DNA of 64,000 bases, taken from contig JBNKZD010000005.1 in the NCBI GenBank assembly GCA_050301235.1, positions 5,041-69,040 on the forward strand. The letters run 5' to 3'. How positions within the stretch are numbered: the stretch's first letter is position 1; each line of letters opens with the position of its first letter. Below are positions 46,979 to 56,931 of the stretch, piece by piece. The translations under genes and the position numbers were made by a program. The stretch comes from JAFGIN01 sp050301235. GTDB taxonomy: Bacteria > Fibrobacterota > Chitinivibrionia > Chitinivibrionales > Chitinispirillaceae. Below the pieces are notes generated by a model that was not told the origin of the DNA, ran no database searches, and saw only the letters and a program-made list of their open reading frames with translations.

Positions 46979-47227
46979 ATCTGCATTGTTAAAAAAATCT
47001 GGTTCTAGCATTTTCTATAAAAATCTCTACAATCAACCCTTCAACAGCCTGAAACTCACCTGATATCTATGAATATTTCCGTATCTTTCTCAATACCAAA
47101 ATGTTACTAAGGAGCTGCCTTTATCAGTTGATAATTATATTTTTGTATGTGGAATATAGTATCTTTCTCTTTTTGGAAATACCTTTTTGATTACCAATCA
47201 CGTAAATTAATAAAACAAGTTTCTGTT

Positions 47228-47974
47228 ATGAAAAAAAAAGTTCTTCAAAAAATTTCATCATTTCAGTTTACACTGCTATCGATTTTGCTTACCATTTTGT
47301 TTTCCTGTACAGCGATAAACCAATCCAGAACGATAGGTAAAGGGAATACAGGCATTGAAGTTACCATTGGCGGGCCAATTATGAAAAACCTCGGTTTTCC
47401 CATTCCGATCCCAAATTTTTATATTGGAGGACGCTATGGCATTCGCAACGATCTGGATATTTCAGCGAACTTTAATCTACTGACACCATTTACCCCAGGA
47501 ATTCCACTTGACCTTATAACCGCAATGCACTGGATGCCAGTTCAACCAGGTATCAGATCCCAATCAGATAATAAAGAGATCGGCTGGAGCGCTGGAGGTA
47601 CAATCAGTTTTCAATGGATATCCGATTTTAAAAGCGGACTTTTGGTCATACCACAACTCGATATCACCGAAGGATACAGGATAAAATGGTTCAGCTTTTA
47701 CTCGGGAATTGGAACCGGGTTAAATTTTTTCAGACCAGACAATCAGGGACCAGTAATTCAGCTTTCACCCTATGCAGGATTAGAGTCTTTTACCCGAAAT
47801 AATTTCACCTTCGGAATTAAATGTACAGCGTATGATATCTTGTATAACTATAAAGGATCACAAATGAAATGGGTCTACATATCAGACAAATCAGATGAAT
47901 GGAAAAGATATGCCCCGATTGGTATTGCAATAGGTGCCGGTTACACTTTAAAAAAAAAGAGTAAATTTAGATGA
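47228..47974 (+). CDS. Lipoprotein, outer-membrane barrel-like, unknown function
   Basis: ATG 47228 opens a lipoprotein signal (LLTILFSC); upstream in-frame codons add no plausible start. The 248-residue product is rich in amphipathic beta strands (FYIGGRYGIRNDLDISANFN, FYSGIGTGLNFFRP) like small outer-membrane barrels, though a lipidated barrel is unusual. It overlaps the following hydrolase gene by 4 nt, so the two are co-expressed. Confidence 0.7.
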   Translation: MKKKVLQKISSFQFTLLSILLTILFSCTAINQSRTIGKGNTGIEVTIGGPIMKNLGFPIPIPNFYIGGRYGIRNDLDISANFNLLTPFTPGIPLDLITAMHWMPVQPGIRSQSDNKEIGWSAGGTISFQWISDFKSGLLVIPQLDITEGYRIKWFSFYSGIGTGLNFFRPDNQGPVIQLSPYAGLESFTRNNFTFGIKCTAYDILYNYKGSQMKWVYISDKSDEWKRYAPIGIAIGAGYTLKKKSKFR

Positions 47975-49104
47975 AACCAATGACTATTGTGTTGTTTTTT
48001 CTTATCGGAGTACTCTCAGGATGTATTAAACTTGATTCTTTCCTTTTTGAGAATGAACCAGCAGACAACGTTTTCGCATCTTATCATGATCTTCCTCTCT
48101 ATACTGGAAACAATCCACCTTCCTGGATTGCTTCAGGCTCAGTAGAAAGGGAGATCTACCTTACTCCTGAAGGAACTGTAATTCCTCCCGATCAACTTAA
48201 TGCACATAGTGAATATATTCACGGCTGCTTTCTTCATGCACCGGAACATGTTTCCAATGATACCTCTCCGTTAGCCGGAAAAAATGTTACTTTTATCTAT
48301 ACACATGGTAATAGTGGAAACATGCTGAAATACTGGTATCGTGCAGTATCGTTATGGAGCCTGGGATCAAATGTATTTATTTTCACCTACAGAGGGTACG
48401 GTTTATCTAAAGGCAAGACAACCCGATTCCATGTAAAGCAGGATGCATTAGCGGCATCTAAATATATCAGAAACCGCAGTGATGTTGATACTGGCAGGAT
48501 TGTCGTCTACGGGTACTCAATGGGTGGAATTACAGCAAGCTATCTGGCTGGAGCATCTCCTGACAAAAACAGATTTGCAGGTTTAATACTCGAATCTGCG
48601 CTCGATGCACCGGCACAAATTGCCAATCTATCAGCAGGCATGGATTTTCCAAATGATTTTATCTTTGACAAAGAACTATTCGATGGTCCTCAATTTATTC
48701 AGGGAACAACAATACCTGTTCTCCAAATACATGGTGGGAAGGACAGCAGAGTACTTATTGATCAAGCGAAGCACTACTATAATGTCCTCAATGGCAGGGC
48801 TAATTACACACACTATCTGGGATTAACAGATAAGCCTGATGAACTCTGGCTGAAATCCGCAGGTCACAGGAACATTCCAAATAGTGTATTTCAGGCTGAA
48901 AATCATATCAGTGATTACTGGGACGATGCTTCTAATATCAATCATTGCTGTGTTAACCCATTCGAGTACGATGAACCTCAATTTCAGGATTTTCTGAAAA
49001 ACGTCGGTAACACAAACGGCAAATTTATGATTCAGAGTGCACAACAATACCGAGCCCTTATTGCTGATTGGGTAAAAATGAATTTAAACCCGAAGTTACC
49101 GTAA
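47971..49104 (+). CDS. Lipoprotein alpha/beta hydrolase
   Basis: The 377-residue protein has a lipobox (LIGVLSGC, Cys18). It has an alpha/beta hydrolase fold: FIYTHGNSGN (oxyanion region), the nucleophile elbow GYSMGG (Ser near 183), the acid in IHGGKDSRV (about 257), and His in SAGHRN (about 296). This resembles serine aminopeptidase/BEM46-type hydrolases acting on esters or lipids at the envelope. It is coupled to the preceding lipoprotein gene. Confidence 0.87.
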   Translation: MKPMTIVLFFLIGVLSGCIKLDSFLFENEPADNVFASYHDLPLYTGNNPPSWIASGSVEREIYLTPEGTVIPPDQLNAHSEYIHGCFLHAPEHVSNDTSPLAGKNVTFIYTHGNSGNMLKYWYRAVSLWSLGSNVFIFTYRGYGLSKGKTTRFHVKQDALAASKYIRNRSDVDTGRIVVYGYSMGGITASYLAGASPDKNRFAGLILESALDAPAQIANLSAGMDFPNDFIFDKELFDGPQFIQGTTIPVLQIHGGKDSRVLIDQAKHYYNVLNGRANYTHYLGLTDKPDELWLKSAGHRNIPNSVFQAENHISDYWDDASNINHCCVNPFEYDEPQFQDFLKNVGNTNGKFMIQSAQQYRALIADWVKMNLNPKLP

Positions 49105-49656
49105 CACCCTCTTCCCACTCCATAATACACGGTATCTGCAGGAGCAGATTGTTTTGTATCGGTAGTATAAAATTTACCGGTATTGAAGAAGTTTTGAATT
49201 AATCCTGTATAGCTGCCAATTTTAGAGTACATTGATGTATGAGACAGATGAATAAAGCCTGCATCATCATAGTCAGATAAAATTGAGGAGGCATTAAAAT
49301 CAAGAACTTTTCCTTCTGTTTTATGTACAACTCGTCGCATGTGAAGGAAACGTGCAAGGTATTCCGGGTTTAGTCTCAATAAGTAATCCAACAGTATCTG
49401 CATTTATATGCTTATAATTCATGTTTCCTACATCGACAGCTGCCTGTCCTGATAAAAATTTAACCACAGGTTTTGAAAAAGCTTCCTGAGCCTCGATAGA
49501 AACTTCCTCCTGAAACGGAGAACGATCAAGAATCACTTTACCCAAGTTAGGTATCGAATAATTTTCGAGAACTCTGGAAAGTACATACCCTCCCATAATA
49601 AAATCAGAAGAATCGAACCAAAAAGTTTCTGTTTCATCATAAATCCAGCTTAACAT
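49084..49656 (-). pseudogene. Decayed gene of unknown function, one frameshift
   Basis: Two minus-strand ORFs join across a single frameshift near 49360: MLSWIYDETETFWFDSSDFI...NADTVGLLIETKP continues as YLARFLHMRRVVHKTEGKV and GFIHLSHTSMYSK. The first ORF overlaps the PlsC remnant by 7 nt, as in an operon. No family was recognised. Confidence 0.45.
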
Positions 49657-49905
49657 GCAGTGCTTACACGGTTTTGAATGTCACGTATCGTATATTCGAC
49701 ATCTAGAGTAAATTCTCTCGGATCTGATTTATCGGGATACATGATAGGACCGAAATGCACTGTAATATTACCGGAGCAGGGAAAGAACTGATTTGCATTC
49801 ATAATGACACACCCTCCCGATATGTAAACTGAAAGTACTGGAATGTTTAGCATCGAGGCAACATATCCCATACCTTGCTTAAAGGGTTGAACAGAAATTA
49901 TTATC
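49650..49905 (-). pseudogene. PlsC-type acyltransferase C-terminal remnant
   Basis: The minus strand reads PFKQGMGYVASMLNIPVLSV then YISGGCVIMNANQFFPCSGN and ITVHFGPIMYPDKSDP. This resembles the C-terminal part of 1-acylglycerol-3-phosphate acyltransferases (PFK-G...A...PV-PV-I-G, then G-PI). The N-terminal half with the HX4D site is absent; upstream sequence to 50074 contains no homology. Confidence 0.6.
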
Positions 49906-50074
49906 AGGGCGTTCGGGTTTTATTGTAAGAGGTCAATAGCACAATTGCAATTGATTTCAGCATGCAATATTGTTAAACCCTATACGTGTAAATAAAGCTA
50001 TTGATTTCACCTTGCGTAAGTGTTTAACGCTATCTTACGATTGGTTCATACAATAGCTATTTTACCTATACTTT

Positions 50075-50962
50075 TCAGAAATTCCTGCATTTCAGTATTG
50101 CATTCTGTGTGTAGAAATAAGCATTGTAGCAACTTGCGCTAATAACCGGATCGTTATATCCTGAAACAGCACGGGTATAGGATGCGTCGGTACTTTTCTT
50201 TTTCCAGATTTCTCCGGACCGTGCCCTTACAACGATATTATTTGCACACCAGGATGCATTTGTGCAGGGAACGCCAACATTCTGATAAGTCCAGGAGTTA
50301 CATCCATTGGTTGAAGTATACACCTGCCCGACGCCATTTGGTCCTCCGCCAAAAACTACGATTACTTTGTTGCCATTATAAGGATCACAGGAAATACATG
50401 AAGGATCCCAGGAAGGAATACCATTGTTAGGGTAAAAAATTTGTTGCCATGTTGCATTTTGGTTACTGGATATGGTGCATTTCCACATTACCTGATAGCC
50501 ATTTGATTGACCAATAAAATACAGATACGTTATTCCATTCCGTTCTGTAGCGGCAATATCATCAAAATTCGTGATATTACTGCCGTTAGGAATAAATCCA
50601 TTTCCGGTTGTGGAACCCCACCAAATATCGTTTCTTGAATTAACATGGAAACATTTTTCAGTAAAGCCGGAAGCTATACATTTTCCATAATGGCCAGTAT
50701 TAACCCAGTAATCTCCACTCTCAATGTATTTATAAATATAGAAATCATTTAAACCCGGTACTCTCTGATAGCTCAATGCCCAGCTGGAAGACAGGCTTGT
50801 AATTGAAAGGTCAATAGCTGTCTGGTCAAACAAACTTGCTACCCGCGAGACATTATTCTCCTGAGATACGGATACAGGAGACGTAGAGTTTGAGCAACCT
50901 ATAGCCAGAGCCGAGATAAAAATCGTCAATGTTATTTTAAGCTTATTCTTGTAAAGATGCAT
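50075..50962 (-). CDS. Propeller-like lipoprotein of unknown function
   Basis: The 295-residue protein has a lipobox (ALAIGC, Cys23). The mature part has repeated beta blades with Trp (VMWKCTISSNQNATWQQ, VYTSTNGCNSWTYQN, EIWKKKSTDASYTRAV), suggesting a small tectonin/BNR-like propeller. Cysteines are unusually many for a lipoprotein and may form disulfides. An inverted-repeat end of the dead IS lies about 80 nt upstream of its start. Confidence 0.7.
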   Translation of the reverse strand: MHLYKNKLKITLTIFISALAIGCSNSTSPVSVSQENNVSRVASLFDQTAIDLSITSLSSSWALSYQRVPGLNDFYIYKYIESGDYWVNTGHYGKCIASGFTEKCFHVNSRNDIWWGSTTGNGFIPNGSNITNFDDIAATERNGITYLYFIGQSNGYQVMWKCTISSNQNATWQQIFYPNNGIPSWDPSCISCDPYNGNKVIVVFGGGPNGVGQVYTSTNGCNSWTYQNVGVPCTNASWCANNIVVRARSGEIWKKKSTDASYTRAVSGYNDPVISASCYNAYFYTQNAILKCRNF

Positions 50963-51040
50963 CGTAACAGGTCCTTTCTATAACTGATGTTATTGGTTTT
51001 ACAGTGCTTTTTAAATTTAAATTCTGGTAATATAAAGTTC

Positions 51041-52971
51041 AGAAAAATCTGTCCGCTACGTAAGGGGACAAAAAATAAGTGTGCCGCCGTTGATATTTTA
51101 GCACCACCCTTTGACAGAGCGATAGAAGCCAATATAACTAATCTGGAATGTATTCCTTACTCGAGTCAATTCGTATCTGCGCCAGTTGTTCGCAAGAAAC
51201 TATTTCCTTATGTTTCAAGTAACCATATTTACTTTTGCCAATTCCTTTTGCTGGATCATACAAGAATTTTTCCAGAGGTTTGCAATGGACGAAGCTGTAC
51301 TTCAATCAATAATTGGAACAGACAAACGCAACCCATACCTTCAGGTATGTAGGCGTAACAGATCTACAAATATAATCGCAGCAGCTATAGTTACCAGATA
51401 CGGAATGATATTTTTGATACATTTGGACTACATCTATCGCCGGAGGCACTTCGTCCAATATTTACAGCCTGCAAGGCAAGATCAAGCCGGAGTACTCTTT
51501 TTTTCTGGATGGCTCTCACGACTGGATCTGCTCCACTGCGGCACACTATTGAAACAGTGGCTTGCGCTGGTATTGCTTGAAGCGATTAACATTGAACAAA
51601 GTAAATATGTGAACTGAGAGTGTTTGTCACTGTTTTTTGGAAGAGTGCTGCCTGGAACTGTTGAACAGCGACTTCAACTCGTACAAATCGCTTCAACTGA
51701 TACCGATCTGAGCATATTACAAGTGAATGCGCAGAGGTCGCAGATGTTGCTCATTGCGATGATTTTTACTATACTCCTCATACAAAACACTATACAGGGA
51801 TGCACAAGCTCCTCAAAGGGTGGTGTTCTGCAATTAGATGGGCAGATAAGGCGCTGCACAGCGATTTTATCCATACCGTTGAAGGAATGCCCGTTTACAT
51901 GTACCATGCTGATAACTATCAGGATTTACGAGAACGGTTTTTTCCCATCATTGCCGACTTTCGGCAAACAGTTACACTACCAGCAGAGAAAAAAATAATA
52001 ATAATAATTGATTGAGGCATTTATAGCATTGAGACCTTTCAAAAGGTAAAAAACGATCCAAATCTTGATCTGATTAGCTGGGAAAAGGGATACAAGGCTG
52101 GAGAATATGACCCATAAAAATGCAATGGTCAATTTTGCTATTCCAGGTTCCGTAACAATACGACCGATAACCAATTGTATATCTTTGATTATATGTACAA
52201 ACGGTGGGAACTTGATCCTGAGATTCGAAAATTGATTGTTGTCGCAACAAATCCTAAAGCAAAGACAGTGGAAGTAAGTATTTTATGCACAGATCTACAA
52301 CGAAATGCTCAAGAAGTTATCCTGCTTATTTTTAAACGCAGGATCCAGGAAAATGATTTCCAATATCTTGATAAACATTATGGTATCAACCAGATTACCA
52401 GTTATGCAACGATACCCTATGAAAAATTGTGCGAAACCATTGAGGACAAACAAGGGCAGAGTGCACAAAAAAAGGCATTACTGTTAGAAAAACGTTCTCT
52501 GGAAAACTACCTGAAAACAATACTTCACAAGGAACACAAACAAAGCATACGAATGAATAGCCTGAATGAAAAACTGCATAAAATTGATACTAACGCAGAT
52601 AAAGAGGTGAAAACATCTACAACCGTTCCGCTCAAAGTTTCATATTACAGCATAGACCTATCCAGCAGGTTTACCTCATAATTTCGCTAGTAAAATTTTC
52701 CAATTTGTTTCGTTTTCGAAAATGCTCATAATATAACGCTCAGCCAGGAATTCACAGAATGTAAAAAACTGCCGATGCAGCCAAAAAGAGGTGATTTTCG
52801 TGTCACATCTGAGCCGGTAAAGAAAGTGAATTCATAATCATTTCATATTATTATTAAGATAGCGACGTCTACGCCTTTTGTTTTTAACTTATTTCAGGAA
52901 ATTGGTTTGATAGTTTGACATAGTCATAATAAACAGTGGTTTTTGTCCCCTTGGAAGGCGAACACATTTTC
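51041..52971 (+). mobile_element. Decayed insertion sequence with imperfect terminal inverted repeats
   Basis: The left end (51041-51076, GAAAAATCTGTCCGCTACGT then AAGGGGACAAAAA) is matched in reverse complement by the right end (52939-52971, GTTTTTGTCCCCTTGGAAGG then CGAACACATTTTC). Both share the block AAGGGGACAAAAA. About 1.93 kb, with a broken transposase inside. Related ends occur at 59588-59720 and 63831-63962. Confidence 0.75.
51186..52681 (+). pseudogene. Broken DDE-type transposase
   Basis: Plus-strand pieces in several frames form one transposase. Examples are WADKALHSDFIHTVEGMPVY and DNYQDLRERFFPIIADFRQT, then IIIIID followed by GIYSIETFQKVKNDPNLDLI and SWEKGYKAGEYD (likely catalytic Asp strand). 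The C-terminal piece 52175-52681 carries RRIQENDFQYLDKHYGINQI, typical of the third acidic residue region (R..QENDFKY). In-frame stops (such as 52012 and 52115) and frameshifts make it inactive. The IS family is probably IS4/IS1634-like but was not proven. Confidence 0.75.
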
Positions 52972-53138
52972 AGGTTTTCATTTAAAAGAATTAATATTTT
53001 CTGTTCATTCTGTTGAATCAGTTTATGTGAATAAAAAGGTTAAAAGAGTTTTAGCATACCAGTTCAAGGCATTAAATTGAGGATAAACAAAAAGACAGAT
53101 GGATCAATAGCAACTTTTCAATTCTTTGACAGTAACTA
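52682..53138. other. Intergenic region, IS right end
   Basis: It holds the right inverted repeat (52939-52971) and AT-rich sequence before the TolC gene. No gene was recognised. Confidence 0.6.
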
Positions 53139-54590
53139 ATGCTTACAATTAATTCAGCTTTTTTCATTCCGGTGCTCATTTTCCTTTTTTCGGAAATGTG
53201 TATTTCTGATACTACCAACGAGTTTTCACTTCGCGATGCAGTTGCGCTCGGCCTGGAAAACAATACGATCGAAGTCCCGCTCATACGTGTAAGCCAGAAA
53301 ATTGCTTTTTGCAATTACAGGGCCTCAAGGTCAGCATTCGGTACCTTAGATGCATCTGGTAGCATTACCTACGATTACGACGGTCCTTTTTCTAATGATG
53401 ACACACTCTTGTCGCCAAACAGTAATGGCAACCTGACCTCGACCAGTTCATTAAAATCGGCCCTCACCCTTCCAACAGGAGGGACACTGATCACCGGCAT
53501 CAGCATGCCGATTTCACAGATGCTCATTTCTGATACTCCATCTTCAAAGATCCCACTGGCTGGGACCTTGCAACTCGAACAACCACTCTCACCCTCAATC
53601 ATCAAACAGAAACGTTTCGAGAGTTTTCTTGAAAAAGAGGTGCCGAGGCGGATAAAAAATAGGACTCGTTCGGAATTGGAGCAATTCATTATGCAGCTTG
53701 CTTCCAGGTATTATCAATACTCCTCCCTCCAGAATCAACTAGTGCGAGCAAGGAAAAACGCCGGGCAAAGCAGACTTGATGCCGAAATTGCACAACTGAA
53801 ATTTCAAAATGGCGCCATTTCACAGTCAGGACTGGTAGAAATAGAGGCAATGCGGGAGGAATCGGAACTCAACACATTGACATTAGAGAGTAATCTTTTG
53901 ACCATCAGACGGGATATAGAGGATCTGGTAGGTACCACAATCGACTCGTTAGCAACATTCTCGGGGATTGACGAGAATGATTTGAAATTGCCGCCGAAAG
54001 ATTCGATCCTTGTCCGAGCACTTGCTCAGAGTGATCTGTTAGAAGCCTTACAGGACAATGTAACTGTGACTCAATTGCGGAACAGGTTTTCAGCAATTTT
54101 TTCTCCATCGCTTAAGTTAAGCTACACCGTGTTTCCAAAATACGGTTTGTTTGATATGGGGTACAATACCTCCTACCAGATTGCTGCTGCAGGAATGGAT
54201 ATTCCCCTGATTTCACTCCGGGAAGGTCGGATAGCACTGCAAAAAGCCCAAGCCGAAGCTCAGCAGGCGCAATTGTTATTCAATCAGGGGCACCGACAGG
54301 TCTCCCGTACGATTACAGATCTTTACCGTTCAGTAATGGATTTACGTATACAGATAGACCTTGCGAAAAAAAATGTTATAGCGGCTCGGAAATCACTCGA
54401 TCTGGCCAGAGAACAGTTTGTCGCCGGAGCGATTTCACGGGCAAATCTGGATCTCTACATCACAAAACTTGAATCCGGTGAACGTCAGTATGAGGAATCC
54501 AAAGCGCAGCTTGTCATTGCTCATCTGGAAATTTTACAGGTTCAAAAGCTATTATTACCGTTTTTCGGAATTGAAGAGGAGGATTTGTGA
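53139..54590 (+). CDS. TolC-family outer-membrane efflux protein
   Basis: The 483-residue protein has a signal peptide (residues 1-23) and two TolC/OEP repeats of long amphipathic helices (FSLRDAVALGLENN; AQAEAQQAQLLFNQGHRQVS; KNVIAARKSLDLAREQF). It is expected to form a trimeric outer-membrane channel. It is the first gene of a four-gene efflux operon, with the next start overlapping its stop (GTGA). The ribosome site before ATG 53139 is weak. Confidence 0.9.
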   Translation: MLTINSAFFIPVLIFLFSEMCISDTTNEFSLRDAVALGLENNTIEVPLIRVSQKIAFCNYRASRSAFGTLDASGSITYDYDGPFSNDDTLLSPNSNGNLTSTSSLKSALTLPTGGTLITGISMPISQMLISDTPSSKIPLAGTLQLEQPLSPSIIKQKRFESFLEKEVPRRIKNRTRSELEQFIMQLASRYYQYSSLQNQLVRARKNAGQSRLDAEIAQLKFQNGAISQSGLVEIEAMREESELNTLTLESNLLTIRRDIEDLVGTTIDSLATFSGIDENDLKLPPKDSILVRALAQSDLLEALQDNVTVTQLRNRFSAIFSPSLKLSYTVFPKYGLFDMGYNTSYQIAAAGMDIPLISLREGRIALQKAQAEAQQAQLLFNQGHRQVSRTITDLYRSVMDLRIQIDLAKKNVIAARKSLDLAREQFVAGAISRANLDLYITKLESGERQYEESKAQLVIAHLEILQVQKLLLPFFGIEEEDL

Positions 54591-55633
54591 TACGTATAAT
54601 ACGAGGATGGGTTACTTCAGTACTGATAGCTGGCATAGGAATATCTTCATGTAACATCTCTAATACGTCGGTTGTCTACGAAAAACACGCTGTCGCAAAG
54701 GATACGTTTTCAGTTTACCTGTATTGTCATGGCCAGCTTACGCCACTTCTATCAAAGCAGTTCAAGTGCGAAAAAAAAGGTAACATCCATTATAGTATTC
54801 CACTCGATGAATCCATCGAATACAGTAAGGGTACAACGATCGCTTCGATTACTCCGTTTGGCGATGAATTGATAGATGCCAAGGCTGAACTGTACAGTCA
54901 ACAAAAAGAATTAGCACTTTTGAAAAAAGAACTCTCTCTTCAGGAACAATTATTCAATAAAGGACAGATCTCTAAAAACGAACTGGAACGTAACCGGATC
55001 TCCCTTTCGAGAAAGAGGATGGAAGTCCAAAAATCCAATATTAAAAAGAGCACTCAACATATCAGCGCGCCCTTCAAAGGTCACCTATCATTGGTCGGCA
55101 GCCCCGATGGTTCTGAAGTTTCTGAAGGAACCAACTTATTTACCTGGGTAGACTGGGGTACGATTAGAGTCAAAATGAACATCCCAGATTACCATCTGAG
55201 ACGAATCTCAAGCGGCAAACCGGTAATCGTAGAAGGGTATGTACTAAAACGTCCGATAACCTGCAAAGTTGCGACCATTATATCTAATCCTTCTGACAAT
55301 TTCGGGATGAATGCCTCCCCGGGAACAGCCGGCTCCAATTCAATGACGTCCGCGTACCTATCAATTGACTCAGAAGAATTAGCAGCAGTATCTTTCCCTC
55401 AGGGTGAAGTGGTCTGTAAATATGTCGATACCGTACTGACCGATGTACTTTGTGTGCCGGTTAGCTTCCTGCTATTCAGGGGAGAGCATGCATACCTGAA
55501 GAAAACGAATGCGAAACTTACCCTTGTACAACTTGGTATAGTTAGTGACAGCCTCGCAGAAATCACTGCTGGTGTAGCGGAAAACGACACTATTATTCGA
55601 AGTGTACCTCTCAACGACGAATTCCGACAATGA
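54587..55633 (+). CDS. Periplasmic adaptor (MFP) lipoprotein
   Basis: The start is GTG 54587, with AGAGGAGG 5 nt before, overlapping the TolC stop. The 348-residue protein has a lipobox (GIGISSC, Cys24). A long coiled-coil hairpin (LYSQQKELALLKKELSLQEQ, LFNKGQISKNELERNRI) is flanked by lipoyl and beta-barrel halves (ISAPFKGHLSLVGSPDG, IPDYHLRRISSGKPVIVEG). It bridges the permease and the TolC channel. Confidence 0.88.
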   Translation: MIRIIRGWVTSVLIAGIGISSCNISNTSVVYEKHAVAKDTFSVYLYCHGQLTPLLSKQFKCEKKGNIHYSIPLDESIEYSKGTTIASITPFGDELIDAKAELYSQQKELALLKKELSLQEQLFNKGQISKNELERNRISLSRKRMEVQKSNIKKSTQHISAPFKGHLSLVGSPDGSEVSEGTNLFTWVDWGTIRVKMNIPDYHLRRISSGKPVIVEGYVLKRPITCKVATIISNPSDNFGMNASPGTAGSNSMTSAYLSIDSEELAAVSFPQGEVVCKYVDTVLTDVLCVPVSFLLFRGEHAYLKKTNAKLTLVQLGIVSDSLAEITAGVAENDTIIRSVPLNDEFRQ

Positions 55634-56931
55634 ATCAGTACACAATGATTAAAAACAGCATTACTATACCTGATGAATCGGAGATACCAGTATCCAGAAT
55701 CTCTCTGTATCGACAGAGGAGTGCACCGCTGACTTCCCATTTCAGGTTGATAATGGTTGTGATTATACAGATCTTGCACAACCTTGCAGCTCATCGGTTA
55801 CGAACCATTCTCACCAGCGTTGGAGTAATCATTGGCATTGGAGCAATTTATGCTATTCTTGTTATAGGCGATACCGGTAAAACGTATACACGAACACTAC
55901 TTCTACCGTTTCGTGTTGGAACTATTGTTATTCGTCCATCCTCTCAGCTGCCGTCTGCAAACAGTACCCCCCTTGTAAAAGGGCCGGTTATGGATCAGAA
56001 ATATTTACACAGAGAAGATATCCTCTTTCTCAGGAATGTATATTCCGGCACAGCAGCTTTTTCTCCCGTGTGTGATGTTGCTTCCAATGGAATTACCTGT
56101 GAAGGGCATAAGGTGAATTGCGGCCGGATTATCGCTGTAACAGGTAATTACGAGTTCATAGGTAAACTGGCACTTGTTGCAGGAAGGTTTATACTTCCTA
56201 CCGACACCCAAACTGCGGTCGTTGCAATCGATAACAACGGCAGGTTCCAGGGATTACCGTTTCCTGTTCTTGGACGAATCATTGTTATCGACAACAAACT
56301 CTATAAGGTCGTGGGCCTGGTTAAAAACGCTGTAGGGATCAATCGTGTTCCTGACATCATGATTCCCTTTGTCCCGGAAATGCATACCGCTGTCAACCGA
56401 ATCCTGGTATACAGTAAAACAGACCAGATAGAACATGAATTGGAACGGATGCGCGCTTTGATATCAGCCCGAAATTCTGCAAACCTGACAACACTGCCGG
56501 CTGAAGCAGACGAAGCAGGTACAATGTCGGTGTTCATGTCAGTTGTACGGCTTCTTGCGCTCATTTCTGCCATATCGCTTGCGGTTGGATGCATTGGTGT
56601 CATGAATACGCTCATTGCATCGGTGGAAGAAAAAACCTTCGAAGTGGGTGTGCGCAGTGCATTGGGAGCCAGTCCTGCCCTGATATTTTTTCATTTTTTG
56701 GGAGAAGCCATACTTCTTTGCCTGGCAGCCGGCATTGCCGGAATGTTAACAGGTGCTGGTGCAGTAACCGTGTTGAGCATTATGAATAAAACGTCTCCGG
56801 TTTTTCTTCCGGAACCGATCGTTATCGCATCTGGTTCTTCTTTAATAATAGGTTTAGTCGGGGGGTTGCTGCCGGCATTGCAGGCAGCACGACTTAATCC
56901 ATGGGATGCACTAAGGAAAGGTAGTTCATGA
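55630..56931 (+). CDS. MacB-type ABC transporter permease
   Basis: The 433-residue protein has a first TM helix at about 65-85 (RTILTSVGVIIGIGAIYAIL). A periplasmic MacB_PCD domain follows, with three more TM helices after residue 300 (FtsX domain, EVGVRSALGASPALIFFHFL, ARLNPWDALRKG). It has an unusual 40-residue cytoplasmic extension before the first TM. It overlaps both neighbours by 4 nt. Family role: mechanotransmission driving export of peptides, drugs or lipoproteins from the periplasm. Confidence 0.9.
   Translation: MNQYTMIKNSITIPDESEIPVSRISLYRQRSAPLTSHFRLIMVVIIQILHNLAAHRLRTILTSVGVIIGIGAIYAILVIGDTGKTYTRTLLLPFRVGTIVIRPSSQLPSANSTPLVKGPVMDQKYLHREDILFLRNVYSGTAAFSPVCDVASNGITCEGHKVNCGRIIAVTGNYEFIGKLALVAGRFILPTDTQTAVVAIDNNGRFQGLPFPVLGRIIVIDNKLYKVVGLVKNAVGINRVPDIMIPFVPEMHTAVNRILVYSKTDQIEHELERMRALISARNSANLTTLPAEADEAGTMSVFMSVVRLLALISAISLAVGCIGVMNTLIASVEEKTFEVGVRSALGASPALIFFHFLGEAILLCLAAGIAGMLTGAGAVTVLSIMNKTSPVFLPEPIVIASGSSLIIGLVGGLLPALQAARLNPWDALRKGSS

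Larger units (their letters stand above)
46641..47227. other. Intergenic region with repeat and strong hairpin
   Basis: It contains the partial HNH repeat copy (46849-46925), the 12-bp palindrome (46949-46978) and the divergent promoters of the BNR and lipoprotein genes. The ORF at 46711-46986 is only the repeat plus noncoding sequence. Confidence 0.6.

Noticed and set aside
46711..46986. Minus-strand 91-residue ORF
   Set aside because: Only the middle 25 residues are real homology (HNH 5'-end repeat); the rest is intergenic sequence including a palindrome.
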